A DNA stretch of 13,231 nt from Trachelipus rathkii (GCA_015478945.1 JABUQX010095576.1:1-13231), one strand, 5' to 3'. Counted from the first letter of the stretch, positions 1 through 9,439 are shown. Numbers and translations: made by a program. Notes: generated from the sequence alone by a model not told the origin.

Positions 1-535
1 GTTGTACTTCGTTCAGTTTCAAGTTGGGTGTTTATGTTTTCGCATTTATCGTGAAACGCTACGCGTTTCGTGCGCCGCTCACCTTGAGGGGCGTCGTAAA
101 GGGTAATTGTTACGTGAGTGATAAGTTCCCACAAGCACCTGCTGCTGCAGTATCTATAGGATAGAGATAAAGCACCAGCATCAACATCGCGAGGCAAAGA
201 TAGAGAGGTCAAGTGAACTGGAAAGTATAACAGTTTATAAGCCTTTTTGACTGATACCTGTTTAGCCGGGTGAAACCAGAGCTCCCAGATATGAGCAGTA
301 CTCCATACATGGGTAAATGAAACCTTTGTATAGGCAACTGAGAGAGAGGAAAAAAAGTCACACAGTCTAAACAGAACTTCCAGTTTCTTTGAGGCGCACT
401 AGCAACCGTTGTGATGTGAGGAAGGTTTCTTTTTTGTTTATGTTAAGGCAAAGGGTGTTTATATTGTAAACAGGAGAGACGAGAGAACCGTCGAAAGAGA
501 TAAGAAAGTTAGGTGTTTTGGAGAAGATTTGAATT

Positions 536-1200
536 TTACAAGGTTGAGAGGACCCCATCCGGAAATTCTATCCAGATCAGCGAGAATAGAATCGGAAAGA
601 TTAAGACAAGAGGCAATTCTAGAAGTAAAAGAGGGAGCAGAATTGATGTGAGTTGAAGAATGAAGGGTCTAGTCCTCGGCATATGAGTGGATAGAGTTAG
701 GGGTGCAGAGAGGAAGTCATTAATGAAAAGAAGAATAAAGTAGGAATAAGACAAAACCCTGAGGAACACCACTATATTGATGCAGAAAAAGAAGTAGCCC
801 CATCAACAACAGCCGATTGAGCGATTTGAAAGAGCTAGACATAAGTGGTAAAGAGAAGGAGAAAACCCAATAGAGGAGAGCTTGGAGAGCAGTGACATGT
901 GCTATACTCGGTCAAATGCTTTGTATAAGACAAGCCCCACCATGCAGAGTCTCCTGAAGTTCCTATAGGCGAAAAACCATAAATCGGGTTAGATAGGAAA
1001 GTGTATCGCCAGTAGACCTCGAGCCTCGAAGCCGTACTGGCGATCGAATGAGTTTCCAGATCTAGAAGTGAGAGTTGAGGAAGGTTTTCTCAGATCTTAG
1101 ATAGAATACAAGTTAGAGAGCTATAGGGCGACAGTTAGAATTATCAGAGTGGCTTCGCTTTTTTGGAATAGGTTGGACATGTGCGAGCTTCCAACACTGA
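536..1200 (-). pseudogene. Jockey-type reverse transcriptase domain, catalytically broken
   Basis: The RT core lies here in shifting frames on the minus strand. QYGF is encoded at 1028-1039 and RSTGD at 1005-1019. KAFDRV, a stop and H (motif A) are at 899-922, and the aspartate expected a few residues before KAF is not present in that frame. SGVPQG (motif B) is at 756-773 and FINDFLSA follows after a frame change. The catalytic motif C is YAED at 672-683 instead of YADD and is followed at once by a stop codon. DLDRISGWG and NLVKF lie near 530-570. LINE RTs prime on nicked target DNA; this copy could not, given the altered catalytic motif, stops and frameshifts. Confidence 0.85.
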
Positions 1201-1524
1201 GGGAAAGTGCTAGTATTGAGACAGAGTATAGTTGAACTAGGGGCAGGGATAGCATAGGCTTTACTTCACCTCAAACTACGGGGGAATGCCACCGCCTTTA
1301 ACGATCATAGATTTCAGTGGTCCATGCGATCCAAATGTAATCACAGGTAAAGGCATGGGACACCTGAGAGGAGGAATAGGAGTAGGAAGAGGAATGCCAG
1401 AATCATCCAGGGTTGAGTTAGAGGAAAATAGTAGGCCAAAGAGATTGGAATTTTCAGTTGGAGAATTAGCAACAGAATCATCATAAGAGAAGAAAAGGCA
1501 AATTTACAGAAGTTCCTAGAGATG

Positions 1525-1788
1525 TTATTGGCAAGAGGCCAGAAAGATGTCAGTAGAATCAAGGAGATTACCGCACTTTCGTTTGATGAAAGCCCTCTTT
1601 GCTCGTCGAAGAGTATTCCTGCAACGATTTCTAGCTGAATGAAAATTAGCGAGAGTGATAGGAGAACGAGAATTTTTCCATCCCTGATATGCACTGTCTC
1701 TAGCCTGAATGGCCAGAGAGCAAGCACGATTGAACCATGGATTATATGAGGAGAAAGATTTAGTTGAAGAGGGAGTGAACCTGCTCAT
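1525..1788 (-). pseudogene. Jockey-type ORF2 linker upstream of RT (87-codon open segment)
   Basis: This is the longest clean stretch of the Jockey-type relic, 87 codons with no stop. It holds the basic, tryptophan- and arginine-rich linker that precedes the RT in this family, with PWFNRACSLA near residue 17 and ARNRCRNTLRRAKRAF near residues 52-67. The methionine at 1788 is not a real start, because the element's upstream endonuclease is missing and coding homology begins at this junction. Downstream on the minus strand the homology continues in other frames around 1520-1390, with an NSTLDDSGIP-like block. The overlapping 1341-1727 minus frame is mostly a shadow. Confidence 0.75.
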
Positions 1789-1794
1789 CCTATT

Positions 1795-2010
1795 AATGAT
1801 TACAGCTCCTTAATTATCTTTTAAATCTTAATACATCCATCATTATTCCTTATTGAGGTAGCCAATTTGTTATCATCTGCAAGCTTGGAAACCAAATGTA
1901 AGTCCCTGGTCTAAATATTTTATACATATATGAGGAACAGCCACTTGAACTAAGAAATCGTTACAGACCACAAACATTTCTCCTCATTTCCATTAATAAA
2001 TACTTTTCAT
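1795..2010 (-). mobile_element. CR1-like LINE fragment, copy A (RT palm piece)
   Basis: A short minus-strand fragment of a CR1-like reverse transcriptase. In one frame it reads LFLIYV, stop, N, then SKLADDNKLATSI, then DGCIKI. This matches the RT region from the end of motif B through motif C and just past it. The paired aspartates are retained (LADDN, 1869-1883). The same stretch in DNA form recurs in copies B (near 8130-8290) and C (near 10690-10860), including the shared plus-strand word 'cctggtctaaat' in A and C. The fragment stops close to 1795, where the Jockey-type relic begins in the same orientation. Its right end fades near 2010. Confidence 0.75.
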
Positions 2011-2238
2011 TTTCATTGATTAACTAGCTATATTATTATGATTTTTATGATTATTATTATTATCATTATTATAAAAACTTCTTTTTAACCTGCTTTATCC
2101 CTTTTCAGAGGGTAAAATGGGGGGACTACAGGAAATTGAACTTTACAGCAGTCTATCCGAAACCAGCGCCACCAATGTGCTCATAGTTGAGTTTTAATTC
2201 TTGCCCCCAAGAAGATAAAATTCCAACTGCTATGCGGA

Positions 2239-2248
2239 GGATTGAAGC
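2239..2248 (-). promoter_or_regulatory. Internal Pol III promoter, B box of the SINE
   Basis: The minus-strand word GCTTCAATCC differs from the B-box consensus GGTTCRANNCC at the second base and in length. The flanking bases no longer form a clean T-arm stem, which suggests an old copy. Confidence 0.5.
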
Positions 2249-2280
2249 AGTGTCCTCTCACATAAGAGTCGGCGAGTCAA

Positions 2281-2292
2281 CCTCCTACACCA
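2281..2292 (-). promoter_or_regulatory. Internal Pol III promoter, A box of the SINE
   Basis: The minus-strand word TGGTGTAGGAGG fits the A-box consensus at every fixed position. It starts about 8 bases inside the presumed 5' end of the SINE, as in a tRNA. It pairs with the B box 32 bases downstream. Confidence 0.55.
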
Positions 2293-2303
2293 CAGGGCGT
2301 TCT

Positions 2304-2332
2304 TATTAAATTATTATTATTATTATTATTAA
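2304..2332. repeat. (TTA)n microsatellite
   Basis: A short TTA-repeat tract beginning just outside the presumed 5' end of the SINE. The SINE tail at 2031-2075 is also TAA/TTA-rich, so the element sits between two similar simple repeats. This could reflect insertion into a TTA-rich target or chance in A+T-rich DNA. Confidence 0.8.
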
Positions 2333-2383
2333 GGACTTAAAATATCAAAAATTTTGATCGCTTAAATAATTTCCTGTCTACAG

Positions 2384-2538
<155 letters not shown>

Positions 2539-2548
2539 TACTAACTAA

Positions 2549-2593
<45 letters not shown>

Positions 2594-2597
2594 CATA

Positions 2598-2632
<35 letters not shown>

Positions 2633-2646
2633 AAGAAGAGAGTTTT

Positions 2647-2649
<3 letters not shown>

Positions 2650-2707
<58 letters not shown>
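2650..2707. repeat. (GA)n microsatellite
   Basis: An uninterrupted GA run of about 58 bp. A shorter, imperfect GA stretch precedes it at about 2623-2642, separated by a T run. It directly follows an AT tract and so forms a compound microsatellite. This is simple purine/pyrimidine-asymmetric DNA with no coding content. Confidence 0.95.
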
Positions 2708-2710
<3 letters not shown>

Positions 2711-2835
2711 TTTTAAAATATATACTTTTTCAATTAATCATCATCATCGTCATCTTCAAAAATTTACTAATATATATATATATATATATATATAGCTATA
2801 TATCAAAATCAATTTAAATATATATATATATATAA

Positions 2836-2866
<31 letters not shown>

Positions 2867-2867
2867 G

Positions 2868-2947
<80 letters not shown>

Positions 2948-2949
2948 GA

Positions 2950-3002
<53 letters not shown>

Positions 3003-3023
3003 CATATATATATATATATATAC

Positions 3024-3059
<36 letters not shown>

Positions 3060-3084
3060 CTATATATCAAAATCAATATAAAGA

Positions 3085-3245
3085 CACAAATGTTTGGTAT
3101 CAGCCAAAAGTATGGGTAAAAATTTACCAATACTGATTTTTGATATAGTACTACTACTCACAAACTTCTGATACAGATACTTCAAAAATTGACTGAGACC
3201 ACCGATGATACTGATCCCGATACCATGGTATCGAGTGCATCATAA
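3085..3245. other. Non-microsatellite island with nested palindromes and GATAC words
   Basis: A 160 bp complex-sequence island between AT tracts. It holds a perfect 16-base palindrome, CGATACCATGGTATCG, at 3218-3233. It also holds an imperfect one with 12-base arms, one mismatch and a 2-base centre at 3109-3134. The word GATAC or its complement GTATC occurs about six times. Such short inverted words are common inside or at the ends of small DNA transposons, but I see no matched terminal inverted repeats or target-site duplications. The identity is therefore unknown. There is no coding potential beyond chance. Confidence 0.4.
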
Positions 3246-3246
3246 C

Positions 3247-3335
<89 letters not shown>

Positions 3336-3373
3336 TTAAGATAAATACCAAAATATCTTTATACTTCTCATAA

Positions 3374-3426
<53 letters not shown>

Positions 3427-3488
3427 TATACTATATATATATATATACCATATACTATATATATATATATAATATATATCTTTTTATA

Positions 3489-3532
<44 letters not shown>

Positions 3533-3535
3533 TCC

Positions 3536-3905
3536 TGCTATATCTCTTTATATATACCCGGTAGCAGTGCATAATGTCATGTTACCTGTAAAATATATCA
3601 CTTCAGTTGAATCCAGTCTGAAACTAGGGCCATAGTTACTATAAAATATGTTTAGTTAATAAATACTGTATTATAATCTGAAACAATCTTTTGTCAAAAA
3701 AGTTTTGATTAGGAAAAAAAAAAAAATTTTAGAAGGATACTAACTGATTTTTTTTTTCAAACATGAATTTGCCGACAACTGTTCCTTAACAATTACTTGA
3801 ATGGTAATTCACGAAGATCGATTTTCAATCTTAATTTATGAATATCAACTCTCACAAAGAATAGGAAAAGAACAACATCAATAAATGCATTATTAAAAAA
3901 AATTC
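3536..3905. other. Unassigned A+T-rich spacer
   Basis: No gene, RNA or clear repeat is recognised here. The segment contains poly-A and poly-T runs near 3714-3727 and 3749-3758. It may hold decayed 5' sequence of the plus-strand LINE that starts to be recognisable near 3996, but I cannot show this. Confidence 0.4.
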
Positions 3906-4250
3906 ATGAAGATAAAAAAAAAAAATGCTCATAAAGTAAAATTTCAATACAGTTGTCCTAAGAAATTGTTACAGAGCAGAAATTCGTGGTTAAAAAAAAA
4001 TGGCCTTTTAGATTACAAAGAAGAGTTTGAGTTGAAACTCTTAAATACATCTAAAGAGTGTGATGGACTTTATACATGGCAGGGGAATAACATGAGAAGT
4101 GTCATAGATTTTGTTCTGACTAATAATGCTATGAGTAAACACTTTCACTCGATGAAAATAGATGAGACTAAGAAGTATTTGATCTATCAGACCATAATTT
4201 AATCCAAATATTTCTAAAGAGTAAAGTGGAAAGGCCTAATTATAAAAAAG
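3906..4250 (+). pseudogene. LINE endonuclease domain, C-terminal half
   Basis: The frame from 3906 is open for 98 codons. Residues from about 31 onward match the late part of a LINE apurinic-type endonuclease, with NGLLDYKEEFELKLLN, then GLYTWQGNN, then SVIDFVLTNN. The first 30 residues are lysine-rich and unrecognised, so the ATG is not trusted as a start. The domain's last catalytic block is present but shifted into another frame. DLSDHNLIQIFL begins at 4181, with SDH at 4187-4195. A further KKGRWCNIE block follows before the frame closes. The endonuclease nicks target DNA in these elements; the N-terminal catalytic half is not seen here. Confidence 0.75.
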
Positions 4251-4436
4251 GGAGATGGTGCAATATTGAACATTTCAGAACATAGACAGTGCCATTGATA
4301 ACCAGTTATCTACAACACCTAGAAAATAAAATGAAAAACGAGAGAGTAGATACTTTGGATGTGATGAACAAAATCATTAAACAAGCAGCGGATGATACAT
4401 TATTAAGAACATACAGAAAAAAAAAGGTAGAACCAG

Positions 4437-4783
4437 AAAAAAGATAGAAAGACCATGGATAACAGAAGAAATAAGAAAGGAAATAAAAAAAAGGAGAGAA
4501 ATTAACAGGAAAAGGCGAAGTGAAGCAGAAGACAATGCCAGAAACGTGCTCTGGGAGTAGTATAAAGAAGCTCACAATGCAAGAAATAGCAAAATATGAG
4601 AAAAAACTTACAGATGAAATAAAATCTGATAAAAATAATAAATTGTGGGAGAACATAAAGAAGCTTAAAGGAGCAGATAGAAAAATTAAGGAGACTAAAC
4701 TGCATTATGAAAATGGTGAACTAATACCAAAGGATGAAATAGGAAAAGAAATAACTACTATTTTGGAAAACCAAATATTGTAA
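4437..4783 (+). pseudogene. LINE linker between endonuclease and RT
   Basis: PWITEEIRKEIKKRREINRK starts near 4455 and opens a highly basic, helical stretch typical of the region before a LINE RT. One in-frame stop interrupts it near 4558. The homology then moves to the frame starting at 4520, which is open to 4783 and carries AKYEKKLTDEIKSDKNNKLW and ENIKKLKG. The shift between the two frames lies near 4590-4610. This domain has no catalytic role. Its value is that it links the endonuclease and RT pieces into one element. Confidence 0.7.
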
Positions 4784-4888
4784 ACATGAAAACAGGCTTG
4801 CAGAAGAGTGGAACAATAACTCAAAGGAGGAATATATGACAATGAGCAAAGACACCAACAGATTCAAAGTGGGGTACACCATTTCCTG

Positions 4889-5990
4889 GTGCAACTGAGA
4901 GAATATATGGACATGGCAATAAGAGTAAAAAATTCCATAATATCCATGAATAAAGCAGTCATAACCACCAACAAAATCAGAAGGTGCTTGCAAAAGCTCA
5001 AAGGGAAGAAGACTCCAGGACCAGATGGTCTAAAGCCAGAATTATATAGGATATTAATCAGAAGTGGATAGTGCATGCAGGTTCTCACAAATTGTATCAA
5101 TAAAGAACTAAAAAAGGAAAACAAACCAACATCATGGAAAACATCTATAACAAGTATGATACAATGATAGAGAAAAAGAGGAATCCAACTGTAAAAGACT
5201 TAAGTCCTATCACATTAACTGACACATCCTACAAACAATTTATAACTATAATAAAAATGAAATTGAAGAACACATTGAAATATATGTGACGAAATCAAGG
5301 AAAATCAATCAGGGTTCACAGGTGCAAAAATAGAAGTAATCTTTTATTATTTTTTGAAATACTGTTTTTGACATTTTTTGAAAACATCCACTAATAATTG
5401 TAATTTCAATCAACTTCAAAAAGGTTTTGACCTTAGCAAGTAGAGAATTCACTAAATAAGAGTTCCAATAGATACAGAGGACATCATAAATAATAGCGCC
5501 TATTACAAAATCAGAAGACAAAACTAACACGTATATTCAAGTTGGGAGTACAATAAAAATTTTGTGGTAAGAAGTTTCTAACCCCAGTACAAAAGCAGTG
5601 TACGGGTGCTACTACAATTATTCAGACTTGTTACTTACAAAATATACAGGAATATGGAGAAAGAAAGGTAATTCACAATGTTCTGTACAAATAAACATCT
5701 AATTCTTTGCTGATGGAGGCTTGACCTAACAGAACATTAAATGATCTACTGGCAGTTTTAGACATTATTTGCCCAAAGAGAAATGATAATGTCTCTTCTG
5801 AAAAACCCAAAGAGAAAAGTAATTATTTGATTTTTAATTGGAGCAACCACCAAACTGAGATTGAAGGGATTAAAGTGGTGGAAAAAATAAAATACATACA
5901 GGCGGCTTATATATAAGCAATGAAAAAAATGTTTAGGCTCAAAGCAACATCTATACATAAGGCCACCCTTGGCTAGCATCACTGTTCAGT
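4889..5990 (+). pseudogene. LINE reverse transcriptase domain, catalytically broken
   Basis: The RT begins with KIRRCLQKLKGKKTPGPDG; the GKKTPGPDG block is at 5003-5029. NPTVKDLSPI follows, with Ser where the family normally has Arg, and then ENQSGFTG near 5300. Motif A reads VISINFKKV at 5400-5426, so the catalytic aspartate position holds Asn (5412-5414). KQCTGATT and LFRLVTYKI, in neighbouring frames near 5590-5640, mark motif B. Motif C reads FFADG at 5703-5717, with the second catalytic aspartate lost, and a stop follows three codons later. The blocks are spread over all three frames with several stops. This copy cannot encode an active polymerase. Confidence 0.82.
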
Positions 5991-5999
5991 TATTGAAGA

Positions 6000-6640
6000 T
6001 AGAGCTGCAACAAAGCATGATGAAAAATAAATGCACTCCCAGCTAATTCATATGGTTCATGTGAACGTGCTCCTAAACCAGAAATAGATAAGTCTACAAG
6101 CATTTGAAACAGTCTACCGAAGATCTTAGGAGGACTAGGTGTACCAGCTGCAAGTCTAGAGGGGAGAATAGGAAATCCACATTATCAATTCAGGCAAGAA
6201 TAACAACTAACAAGTTAAATTATATGATATCAATATCTGAAGGATAGAAAGAAGCTAAAGCACATCTTGAAAAAATGAAAGCGTAAGGGTAAAAAAAAAT
6301 GGGAGACTGCACTTGGAATACATGAAAAAGTTAATGCTTACCATACTAGCAATAGCAAAGTGCTAACCATGAGAGATCATAAAATAATTAAAAGAGCTTA
6401 TGGACCTACGCAAATGGAAATAAGAGTGAAATCAAAAGTAGTCTACAAATGTAACCGAAGATGGAAAAAATGGAATTTAAGAAAGCTCAAATTACAATAA
6501 CTCCTTCACGGTCGTAAGATTCCAGGCAATCCAATACTTTATAACCTAATGAGAAATGGTTCTCAATGAATGAAATCTAATCTGTAACATATGTGTTAAA
6601 GATAACCTTACACACTTCATTTGCATCTACCCAGAATATA
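6000..6640 (+). pseudogene. LINE thumb and C-terminal region with zinc-knuckle remnant
   Basis: Near 6050-6190 a single reading resembles the post-RT region of this LINE type: PEIDKSTSI, NSLPKILGGLG and SLEGRIGNPHYQFRQE. After a poorly conserved lysine-rich stretch, CNICVKDNLTHFIC is encoded at 6583-6624 (CX2CX6HX2C). It is followed by IYPEY and resembles the C-terminal zinc-knuckle of many LINEs. The spacing is slightly shorter than I would expect, in keeping with decay. The knuckle is thought to help nucleic-acid binding in such proteins. Confidence 0.6.
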
Positions 6641-6831
6641 TGAAGATCTTGAATAACTCCCAATGAGCCTAGACCATATGCAGAATGACCTAAACGAGGT
6701 GTTGGGAGATGGCTATTTGAACTTCACTATTTATAAATAACTAATTTATCTTGGAAGATGTGAGGAAAGAGAAAAAAGATTCTAAAACAAAGGACTATTA
6801 AGACATTAAGAATATAGAGAGTGAAAAGCCA

Positions 6832-6917
6832 CATGGGCCTATCGAGACGTCCATCACCCAACATCAAACATGCCATGCACTCCACAAAGCCACCCTGGGC
6901 TTGTCAAAATTTTGTAA
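6832..6917 (+). repeat. LINE 3'-end segment, copy 1
   Basis: This segment follows the C-terminal region of the plus-strand LINE and shares blocks with 9674-9764 on the same strand. Shared words are CATGGGCCTA, CGAGAC, CAAAGC and GGCTTGTCAA, ending in a T-rich GTAA. The simplest reading is that both are 3' ends of one LINE family. Confidence 0.55.
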
Positions 6918-6954
6918 CTTATAAGATATGCTTAGTCAAGAATAATTGATATAT

Positions 6955-6985
6955 TTATATATATAATATTAATAATATATATATA

Positions 6986-7021
<36 letters not shown>

Positions 7022-7107
7022 ATATAAATATTATAATATATATATTATATAATTATATATAGTATATATATTATATATACTATATATATATATTTTATAT
7101 ATATATA

Positions 7108-7145
<38 letters not shown>

Positions 7146-7146
7146 C

Positions 7147-7203
<57 letters not shown>

Positions 7204-7220
7204 TATATATAATATATAAT
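6955..7220. repeat. (AT)n microsatellite with AATAT interruptions
   Basis: About 265 bp of AT repeat broken by AATATT-type words. It lies between the 3' end of the plus-strand LINE and the 3' end of the minus-strand CR1-like copy B, so both elements end towards it. It may have grown from an A+T-rich retroelement tail. The open frame across it is a low-complexity Tyr/Ile artefact. Confidence 0.95.
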
Positions 7221-7399
7221 ACCAAAACCATTCCACAATCATTTAATACTAAGTTATGTCCACACATGCATCTAACATAATACTACTCTACTATAAAAAA
7301 CCTGCAATCTTGGCTTCGTCAATGTTATTCATATGATACCTTCAACCCATCATAACGCGAATCTAACCCTTCTTAAAATTTGCAATGTGAGTCACATGA

Positions 7400-7720
7400 C
7401 TCAATCAACCTCCTCTACAAACTATGCTCTCCAATTATCCACAACCCTATTTAGGAATGCATGCTTTCTTGATAGTCAAGATATGGCATGCTTCTTCTTA
7501 ATTTTCTTATTATGGCCCCTGGTCACCTGTCAATTTTCTACTATGAAAATATTTATTGGTTCTGTATAATCAAGTTAGAGTATATTATTTTGTAGACTTG
7601 TACAAATTCCCTCTAAGAAATCGCTTTTCTAGAAACATTTCCTAACTCCTTCAGCCTCCTCCTCATAGCTCTTACCTCCAAACCCAGAAATCATCCTTTG
7701 TTGCTCTACGTTGCACTAAA
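7400..7720 (-). pseudogene. CR1-like RT thumb and C-terminus (copy B)
   Basis: QRRATK is encoded at 7696-7713, followed by GFGGKSYEE, RRLKELG and FVQVYKI in changing frames. The terminal AFLNRVVDNW block is at 7425-7466. This is the standard order of the post-RT region in CR1-type LINEs. The plus-strand open frame at 7333-7569 is antisense to it and is not a gene. Confidence 0.75.
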
Positions 7721-7989
7721 AAACGGTTAGTCTTTTCTTTAAATAATGGTCCAAACTTGTGCACAATACTCTAATTATGGCCTAGCATAGTTATTAACAG
7801 TTTACTTATTACTTCCTTGCTTCTTGTAAACAACATTGCGGATTTAATTATTCCCGGTCATTTATGATTCGCTAGTATACGAATATTCTGTTTAGCTACT
7901 TTTTCATAATTACGCTTATTAATCACAAGGATCATCTATAATCTTTTTCCTTGTCCCACATACTCAAGCCTAATCCCCGATTCCTATCG

Positions 7990-8560
7990 TCAGTTAAAAC
8001 TTTTAATTGAGCTAACCTATGTGAAGAACCTTCCACTTTTTACTTAATTATAAATTCCTATTGCCCACTGTATTTGCCCACCTCAACATGTTATCAAGAG
8101 TGATCAATTTTGAATCTTAGCATCTTTCACTCATTCTAACGTTGGTAGTGGCCACGTCTTAGTATGCACTGTCAAAAGCTTAGACAACCTTTGGCATTTA
8201 AGTCCTGGTTAAATCATTTAAGTATATTGAGGAACAATATGGCCCAGCACTGAAATCTGTGGGAACATTCTACTCTTCACTATTTCACATGATATTTATT
8301 CCCATTAGTTGTACACACTGTTTCCATTTCTCAACCACTCTTTAATCAACCATGTACCACTTCACCTATACACATTAGCAATATAACTTTTTCATCAGCC
8401 TTAATGTGGTGGAACCCTTATCAAATAGCTTGTACTAAAGTCTAAATTATAACATATATCATACTTGGATCTCCTAGTCAATGCGTCATATAATTAATTC
8501 CATAATCTAAAAGTGTTGTTGACATGACCTAACCCTTTCTGAAGACCAGCGGTAATAAGT
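7990..8560 (-). pseudogene. CR1-like RT core (copy B)
   Basis: Motif A is recognisable as LDFSTSYLIRVPPH near 8404-8445. The leading catalytic aspartate is kept (8440-8442), but the usual KAFDK that follows is corrupted. Motif B is reduced to an FQCWAILFL reading near 8220-8260, which corresponds by frame change to the usual SVLGP-LLFL block. The motif C region (about 8130-8170) is too damaged by indels to read FADD. The damage supports an old, inactive copy. The region aligns with 10640-11130 in copy C. Confidence 0.65.
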
Positions 8561-9439
8561 CATCACATGACCTTTGTTATCTCTAAATATTTCTCTATAT
8601 ACCTTGTAGTAACTTTTCCATAACCTTTACAACCAGAACCAGAGATGTAAGCTAACTGGCCTAAATTTCCCAAAGCACCTTACTACTTCTTATAAAATAT
8701 GGCACAACATATTGCTGTTTTCCATACATCTGGTACCTCACCAAATGTATAGATTCGCTAAAAATCAAATACAGTGCCCTTTGCAATGCGATACTACCCC
8801 TTCATGATTCTATCTATAGTATCCATCAGGCTGCAGCTTTACCTGATCAATATGTCCTAATAAACGTTTAATATCTTTTATTTAAATTCAATTATGTAGA
8901 AGATTGTGATTTTCATTTACATGCATCAAGAACTATAGGTTCTCCAAACTATTATTAATCTTTCTCTGTAAACACTTGAATGCAAAATACATTGATAATG
9001 TTAACCTAAACTCCTTATCTAAACTCACTAAATTTTCATTCAATTTATTATTAATAAATGTATCGTGTTTACTTTTAAAGTTTATAAAAGCTAAAAAACT
9101 TCTTTAGGTTCTTATTACTATTCCTTACTAAATAACTTTCTGCCTCTCTCTTTGCCTTTTATTGCCTGGTTAAGTTCGTTTCTTCTTCTATTTTTCCCTA
9201 TAATGTTTCCTAAAATCATCTCCCTATTACTAATACCTTAGAATATTTTAAAAAACATCTAGTTTTTCATTAATTTTATCTCTATCCTCTCTATTCCACC
9301 GCAACAGGTTTTCCCCTCTCGTTACTGCACCTAAGGTTTATTTTAAAACAATAGCACTGAAATATCATTAAAATGCTTAAAATGATCCCACACATGATAA
9401 AACCTTTTGTCTTTAAACTTTATCCCAGTCAATTATATA

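Larger units (their letters stand above)
1..1788 (-). mobile_element. Decayed Jockey-type non-LTR retrotransposon (ORF2 remains, truncated at both visible ends)
   Basis: Read on the minus strand, this segment carries in order the linker between endonuclease and reverse transcriptase (RT), the RT domain and the C-terminal region of a Jockey-type LINE ORF2. Landmarks include PWFNRACSLA in the linker, QYGF and RSTGD in adjacent frames, KAFDRV-stop-H (RT motif A), SGVPQG (motif B), YAED (motif C) and DLDRISGWG. At least four frame changes and several in-frame stops separate these blocks, so no full-length protein can be made. The endonuclease and ORF1 are absent at the right-hand 5' end, where the sequence changes abruptly into a CR1-like fragment. 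The left end leaves the window, so the 3' UTR and tail cannot be seen. The Jockey-superfamily call rests on motif recognition; the exact clade is uncertain. Confidence 0.85.
2031..2299 (-). mobile_element. tRNA-derived SINE with A/B boxes and a TAA-rich tail
   Basis: On the minus strand the head contains TGGTGTAGGAGG at 2281-2292, an exact fit to the Pol III A-box consensus TRGYNNARNNGG. GCTTCAATCC, close to the B-box GGTTCGANNCC, lies at 2239-2248. The 32-base gap between them is normal for a tRNA. A body of about 160 bp without coding signal follows, then a tail of TAA/ATAAT repeats at about 2031-2075. Head, body and simple-repeat tail are the standard SINE layout. The degraded B-box flanks and weak cloverleaf pairing argue against a working tRNA gene. 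The element end points are estimates, and the family and its partner LINE are unknown. Confidence 0.62.
3906..6920 (+). mobile_element. Decayed plus-strand non-LTR retrotransposon, distinct lineage from the CR1-like and Jockey-type relics
   Basis: Plus-strand homology runs in the order expected of an endonuclease-encoding LINE. It has an apurinic-type endonuclease (about 3996-4240), a basic linker (4437-4783), the RT (4950-5800), a thumb and C-terminal region (5800-6560), a CX2C..H..C knuckle remnant (6583-6624) and a 3' segment to about 6920. RT signatures include GKKTPGPDG, NPTVKDLSPI, ENQSGFTG, KQCTGATT and LFRLVTYKI. These differ from the CR1-like and Jockey-type relics nearby, so it is a separate family that I cannot name. 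Many frame changes and stops break it, and RT motif C reads FADG. ORF1 and the start of the endonuclease are not recognisable, so the left limit is approximate. Confidence 0.82.

Noticed and set aside
536..772. Minus-strand 78-codon open frame that looks like a membrane protein
   Set aside because: Only FINDFLSA belongs to the RT reading. The rest is out of frame with the conserved blocks SGVPQG and YAED.
1286..1486. Plus-strand 66-codon open frame with a Gly-rich stretch
   Set aside because: It is the antisense of the Jockey-type relic between linker and RT, where the minus strand gives the family-like reading.
2232..2299. Functional tRNA gene on the minus strand
   Set aside because: The A and B boxes are present but the T-arm and anticodon stems do not pair cleanly, and a SINE-like body and tail follow.
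3154..3378. Open frame with a long Tyr-Ile repeat on the minus strand
   Set aside because: It is the translation of an (AT)n microsatellite and has no start context, homology or codon bias.
4306..5124. Several hydrophobic Phe/Tyr/Leu-rich minus-strand open frames suggesting membrane proteins
   Set aside because: They are complements of lysine-rich LINE coding sequence on the plus strand; AAA-rich codons give Phe-rich antisense.
7031..7267. Minus-strand open frame of alternating Tyr/Ile ending near 7031
   Set aside because: It is again an AT-repeat artefact. Only the first few codons lie in complex sequence, which is the 3' end of CR1-like copy B.
7333..7569. Plus-strand 78-codon open frame
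   Set aside because: It is antisense to the C-terminal coding block of CR1-like copy B and shows no recognisable domain.
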